This document shows positions 60,574 to 64,000 of a DNA stretch of 64,000 bases, in pieces. Both the position numbers and the translations under genes were made by a program. The stretch covers positions 124,001 through 188,000 of the forward strand of contig JAIQFB010000007.1 in the NCBI GenBank assembly GCA_020073485.1. The letters run 5' to 3'. Below the pieces are notes generated by a model. It saw only the letters and a program-made list of their open reading frames with translations, made no database searches and had not been told where the DNA came from. The DNA comes from Terriglobia bacterium. GTDB lineage: Bacteria > Acidobacteriota > Terriglobia > Acidiferrales > UBA7541. Each line of letters begins with the position of its first letter. The stretch's first letter is position 1.

Positions 60574-60596
60574 GGGTTTGGGGTGGGTAGCGATTG

Positions 60597-61352
60597 CTAC
60601 CTTTTCATCGCCGGGCAAATTTCCTTGTACTCGCACCAATTGCACAGCGCCGTCACTTGAACGGGGAAAGACGTCGCCGCCTCGATCCGCCGGATCTGCC
60701 CCAGCGTATTTTGTTTGACAGTTTCCAGTTGCTCGGATGTTTTGGTGATCTTGATTTCCTTGTCGAAAGCCAGGTAATGCCAGATCAGGGAAATGCCGCC
60801 GGTCTCGGGCCAGCGGTGCCGGATGGCGATTTCGTACAAGGCGAGCTGCGCGTCATTAGCCACTTGTTCGGCGTTCGGCAGGCGGCGGGACGTTTTGTAG
60901 TCATGAATTTCCAGCGTTCCATCCGTGCTTTTTGCCAGCCGATCGATGATTCCGCGCATCTCCTGGCCTTCGCCGAGCGGGAATACGAATTTTTCTTCCA
61001 ATTCGAGCGTCGCGGATTGCGTGAATGGATGAAAGGTCCAGTGATAATCCTTCAACATTTGCCGGCCCAGATCGAAGTAGGTGCGCGCAGTCGTTTTCGC
61101 TCGCACAATCCGCAGTTCCGGCGAGTAGCTTTCGTCCCATTTGTCCCGGAAGAAAACCAGCAGATCATCGAGTGACGTGACTTGTCCCTGCCTGGCCTCG
61201 GCATACAATTTTTCCAGAGCGAAGTGCACGGTGGTTCCCAGATGCAGCTCGATGCTGCGGATCGGAGGCGGAATTTCGTCGATGTAGCGGAATTTGTATT
61301 TCTGCGGGCACTGCTGGTAGCTGGTGAGTTTGCTGTGGGAATAGCTGGGCAC
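60597..61352 (-). CDS. PD-(D/E)XK nuclease, Cas4/RecB-like with Fe-S cysteines
   Basis: About 251 residues from a GTG at 61352; an ATG at 61427 would add 25 residues and the start is uncertain. N-terminal YQQCPQKYKFRY and C-terminal ALCNWCEYKEICPAMK supply the four cysteines of the Fe-S type nucleases. The nuclease core reads GIIDRLAK..LEIHDYKTSR (Asp, Glu-x-Lys-like positions). This is the RecB/Cas4/AddB nuclease fold, but no CRISPR array, cas genes or helicase is nearby. Role in DNA repair or recombination is likely. Confidence 0.82.
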   Translation of the reverse strand: MPSYSHSKLTSYQQCPQKYKFRYIDEIPPPIRSIELHLGTTVHFALEKLYAEARQGQVTSLDDLLVFFRDKWDESYSPELRIVRAKTTARTYFDLGRQMLKDYHWTFHPFTQSATLELEEKFVFPLGEGQEMRGIIDRLAKSTDGTLEIHDYKTSRRLPNAEQVANDAQLALYEIAIRHRWPETGGISLIWHYLAFDKEIKITKTSEQLETVKQNTLGQIRRIEAATSFPVQVTALCNWCEYKEICPAMKR

Positions 61353-61435
61353 GGTTTTTTCGTTTCGTAAGAGGCCGCAATTATTCGCTGGATTGCATGC
61401 CGGGTCAAGCAATCGTGGTGGCCGCAACTTTTTAA

Positions 61436-61957
61436 TTAGCCTCGATCATCTTTTGTCTTCTTCCAGACGCGCAAACCCGAGAAAGTACGCCAAACAAGCG
61501 TTGGTAAAGAGACAAATAATTCGCGGTCACCAGGGTCCTTCTTCCTTGGCGGACGGACCCATGGGCTAACTTCGGGTACTTCACCGCGTCGAAGAGCCGT
61601 GATTATGGCTTTCAATTCATCCTTGTCCTCTTGCAGTTTGAGGGAATCGAACCTAGGAAGGGCGCGGCGTAGTTGTTCCAACTGTTCATCTGCAACGGCA
61701 ATTGACGTTGTGTCATCCCAGTCCCACCCTCCCGCTGTTCCAAGCAAATGTCCCTCAAGCTCGTCTGCAAATTGCTCGGGCGTAACCTTTCGATTGAGTG
61801 GCAATGCGGCGATAATCAGCGCCAGGACAACGATTCCGGCCGGGACCACAAATAGCCAGATTGGGGAATGTAGGAAAAAAGCACTCACGATTGCGGGGGC
61901 GAATAAGAACAACAATACTACTGCGCAACCCTTGCCGCCCTCGAGATGAATGGACAC
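61436..61957 (-). CDS. Membrane protein of unknown function
   Basis: 173 residues from a GTG at 61957, which has AAGGA 7 nt upstream; the frame reaches 62041 and would overlap trpD. Two close membrane helices (AVVLLFLFAPAIVSAFFLH and IWLFVVPAGIVVLALIIAALPL) are followed by a polar domain with WDWDD, LPRFDSLKLQEDKDELKAIITALRRGE and a basic C-terminus. No recognised family. It is transcribed after trpD. Confidence 0.6.
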   Translation of the reverse strand: MSIHLEGGKGCAVVLLFLFAPAIVSAFFLHSPIWLFVVPAGIVVLALIIAALPLNRKVTPEQFADELEGHLLGTAGGWDWDDTTSIAVADEQLEQLRRALPRFDSLKLQEDKDELKAIITALRRGEVPEVSPWVRPPRKKDPGDRELFVSLPTLVWRTFSGLRVWKKTKDDRG

Positions 61958-62018
61958 TATCGATTCCTTATAATGCGCTGCCAATCTTGCAGTCACAGCC
62001 AGCAAGGTTGTGATTGCT

Positions 62019-63038
62019 TTACGATTTCGGCGTAAAGGCAATCAACGCCTCAAGTTTCTTCCGAGCATCGCCGGAATCGATCGACGCGGCGGCGACTTGC
62101 GTGCCTTCCAGGAAATCGCTGGCTCGCCCGGCGGCCACAATCGCGGCGGCGGCGTTGGCGACAACGATATCGCGGCACGGACCTTTCTCGCCCGCCAGCA
62201 CCGCGCGAATGATTTCCGCATTTTGCGCCGCATCGCCGCCGGAGATTGCCTCAACGGGGGCGCGCTCCAGGCCGAAATCTTCCGGCGTCACTTGGTAGAG
62301 CCGGACCGTATCCAGGCGCACTTCTCCGATGGACGTCTCTCCAGCGAGGGAAATTTCATCCAAGCCTCCGGCGCCGTGCACGACAAAGGCATGCTCGACG
62401 CCGAGTTCGCTGAGCACGAGCGCTACTTTTTCCACCACTTTGTCCGAAAAAACGCCCACGACCTGCGCGCGCGCCCCCGCTGGATTGGTGAGCGGGCCGA
62501 GAAGATTGAACGCGGTGCGCCCCAGTCGATGCCGCGCGGGCATGGCGTGGCGCATGGCCGTGTGCATGGCCGGGGCAAAAAGAAATCCGATGCCAATCTC
62601 GCGAATCGCGGCGCCGATCCGGTCCGGGGGAACGTCGATCGAAACTCCCAACGCTTCCAGCACGTCGGCGGAGCCGCACTTGGATGAGATCGAGCGGTTG
62701 CCGTGCTTGGCCACGTGCACGCCCGCGCCCGCCGCGACAAACGCCGCCGCCGTGGAGATGTTGAACGTGCCCGACGCGTCGCCGCCGGTCCCGCAGGTAT
62801 CCACCAGCAACTCGTCCGGGCGCGACGCATCGTCAAAAATCGGCGTGGCGTGGCTGCGCATGGCGCGCGCGAAGCCGACCAGTTCACCCACCGTTTCGCC
62901 CTTGGCGCGCAAGGCCGCTAGCAGCGCAACGATGGAATCCTCCGTGGCGCGGCCGGAAAGGATTTCCTCCATCGCCGCTTCCGATTCCTGGCGCGAAAGA
63001 TCGCTGCCCGCTTCCACTTTCTTGATGAAGGATTGCAT
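62019..63038 (-). CDS. trpD: Anthranilate phosphoribosyltransferase
   Basis: 339 residues from the ATG at 63038; a TTG at 63062 (with GGAAG upstream) is an alternative. PRPP-binding GTGGDASGTFNIST and KHGNRSISSKCGSADVLEALGV are typical of TrpD, as are LLGPLTNPAGARAQVVGV and HGAGGLDEISL. It adds phosphoribose to anthranilate. It is convergent to the trpE/trpG strand and not linked to trpC, trpB or trpA, none of which is in the window. Confidence 0.93.
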   Translation of the reverse strand: MQSFIKKVEAGSDLSRQESEAAMEEILSGRATEDSIVALLAALRAKGETVGELVGFARAMRSHATPIFDDASRPDELLVDTCGTGGDASGTFNISTAAAFVAAGAGVHVAKHGNRSISSKCGSADVLEALGVSIDVPPDRIGAAIREIGIGFLFAPAMHTAMRHAMPARHRLGRTAFNLLGPLTNPAGARAQVVGVFSDKVVEKVALVLSELGVEHAFVVHGAGGLDEISLAGETSIGEVRLDTVRLYQVTPEDFGLERAPVEAISGGDAAQNAEIIRAVLAGEKGPCRDIVVANAAAAIVAAGRASDFLEGTQVAAASIDSGDARKKLEALIAFTPKS

Positions 63039-63216
63039 TAAGGGCACAGGGTCCTCGCGCAATCACGTTCTTCCGCTAACAGCTGAAAGCGCCCCGCCGC
63101 GCTGCTCCTAATTGGCATCGGTACCAAATTCATACGTTTCCTTTCACTTGCCGGAGTCGCGCGTTCCCGCTAAACTCTGTAGTTTCGATTGCACGTAAAT
63201 TCTAGCACTGATGGGT

Positions 63217-63238
63217 GCGGGCTGTACTTGCAGCCCGC
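63217..63238. repeat. Hairpin GCGGGCTG-TACTTG-CAGCCCGC
   Basis: Perfect 8-bp stem with loop TACTTG, 19 nt upstream of sucC. It differs from the one at 54096-54117 only in the closing pair (C-G in place of G-C), a compensatory change. Confidence 0.75.
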
Positions 63239-63256
63239 CTCCTCACTGGACGGACG

Positions 63257-64000
63257 ATGAAGATACACGAATATCAGGCAAAGGAAATCTTCCGGCGCTT
63301 CGGCGTGCCGACTCCCCGCGGAGAGATGGTGACCACGCCGGATCAGGCGCGCGCGGTCGCCGAGCGGTTGGGAACGAAGATCGTCGTCGTGAAAGCGCAA
63401 ATCCATGCCGGAGGCCGCGGGAAAGCCGGCGGCGTGAAGCTGGCGAAATCGCCGGCGGAAGCAGCTGAACTCGCGAAGTCCATCATGGGCATGACGCTGG
63501 TGACGCCGCAGACGGGGCCGGGCGGGCGCGTCGTGAAGCGCCTCTTGATCGAGGAAGGACTCGACATCAAGCGCGAACTTTACCTGAGCATTCTGGTGGA
63601 CCGCGCCGTGGCCGCGCCCGTGATCATGGCGAGCACCGCGGGCGGCATGGAAATCGAGGAAGTGGCGCACACGAATCCGGAATTGATTCTGCGCGAGACA
63701 ATTTCTCCCGCCACCGGATTGCAGCCCTACCACGCGCGCAAGCTGGCCTTCGGACTGGGGCTTTCCGGCGACGCGGCCAGCGCCATGGGACCGTTCCTGC
63801 AGGGGCTCTACCGCACGTTTCTGGAAACCGACGCTTCGCTGGCGGAAATCAATCCGCTGATCGTGACCGGCGACGGCAAGCTGGTGGCGCTCGACGCGAA
63901 GATGACGTTCGACGACAACGCGCTCTTCCGGCACAAGGACCTGGCCGAGCTGCGCGACCTGAACGAGGAAGATCCGCTCGAAGTGGAAGCGTCCAATTAC
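63257..64000 (+). CDS. sucC: Succinyl-CoA ligase, beta subunit (cut by window edge)
   Basis: 248 residues from ATG to the right edge; the C-terminal third is outside. Opening KIHEYQAKEIFRRFGVPTPRG is diagnostic, followed by the ATP-grasp residues (VVKAQIHAGGRGKAGGVKLAKS, LLIEEGLDIKRELYLSILVDRA, SLAEINPLIVTGDGKLVALDAKMTFDDNALFRH). SucC binds nucleotide in the TCA cycle reaction with SucD, which normally follows. Its 5' leader holds the TACTTG-loop hairpin, 19 nt before the start. Confidence 0.95.
   Translation, partial: MKIHEYQAKEIFRRFGVPTPRGEMVTTPDQARAVAERLGTKIVVVKAQIHAGGRGKAGGVKLAKSPAEAAELAKSIMGMTLVTPQTGPGGRVVKRLLIEEGLDIKRELYLSILVDRAVAAPVIMASTAGGMEIEEVAHTNPELILRETISPATGLQPYHARKLAFGLGLSGDAASAMGPFLQGLYRTFLETDASLAEINPLIVTGDGKLVALDAKMTFDDNALFRHKDLAELRDLNEEDPLEVEASNY

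Noticed and set aside
60597-61352. Cas4 as part of a CRISPR system
   Set aside because: No CRISPR repeats or other cas genes in the window; the family also includes general RecB-like nucleases.

Overview
This 64 kb window looks like chromosomal DNA from a GC-rich, Gram-negative bacterium, most likely an Acidobacteriota (Terriglobia-like). That assignment is inferred from the gene set: lipid A genes (fabZ-lpxA-lpxI), hopanoid tailoring genes (hpnI, hpnJ), a TonB-type transducer, many secreted NHL beta-propeller proteins, several PilZ proteins and many secreted metallopeptidases. I see no rRNA, tRNA, CRISPR array, transposase or phage gene. The left edge cuts a metallophosphoesterase gene and the right edge cuts sucC.

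Layout. 0-3 kb: phosphoesterase end, a DUF6526 membrane protein and an M49-like peptidase. 3-15 kb: an envelope redox neighbourhood with a two-module VOC gene broken by a one-base frameshift, a Tat-exported FAD oxidoreductase, a pentaheme cytochrome c, a secreted NHL propeller, two PilZ proteins, a Tat-exported molybdopterin oxidoreductase, a second NHL propeller and a ModA-like binding protein. 15-25 kb: a class IV aminotransferase, a TetR regulator with two matching operators and its likely target, and secreted peptidases (M28, M1, TPR-gluzincin). 25-34 kb: small enzymes and accessory genes (GGCT-like, ApaG, DUF922-like lipoprotein, DUF1326/DUF2182 pair, a third PilZ protein, a beta-hydroxyacid dehydrogenase, a PuuD-like protein). 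34-42 kb: a phosphoesterase, the hopanoid block hpnJ - EamA half - EamA::HpnI fusion, an M20 peptidase and a TPR protein.

42-52 kb: a Crp-type regulator with a Crp-like site upstream, a fourth PilZ protein, then a tightly packed operon fabZ-lpxA-lpxI-(Gfo/Idh, GnnA-like)-tonB-(31-residue membrane peptide)-miaA, followed by hflX. 51.6-53 kb: pgsA overlapping an AMMECR1 gene. 53-64 kb: core aromatic amino acid genes, bifunctional aroDE, trpE, trpG and trpD, spread out and mixed with hypothetical genes, then sucC.

The most interesting items are the unannotatably short coupled membrane peptide between tonB and miaA, the EamA-HpnI fusion next to a second EamA half, the repeated redox enzyme plus NHL propeller pairing, the TetR operator pair, and dispersed intergenic hairpin families, including two hairpins that keep a TACTTG loop and show a compensatory base-pair change.
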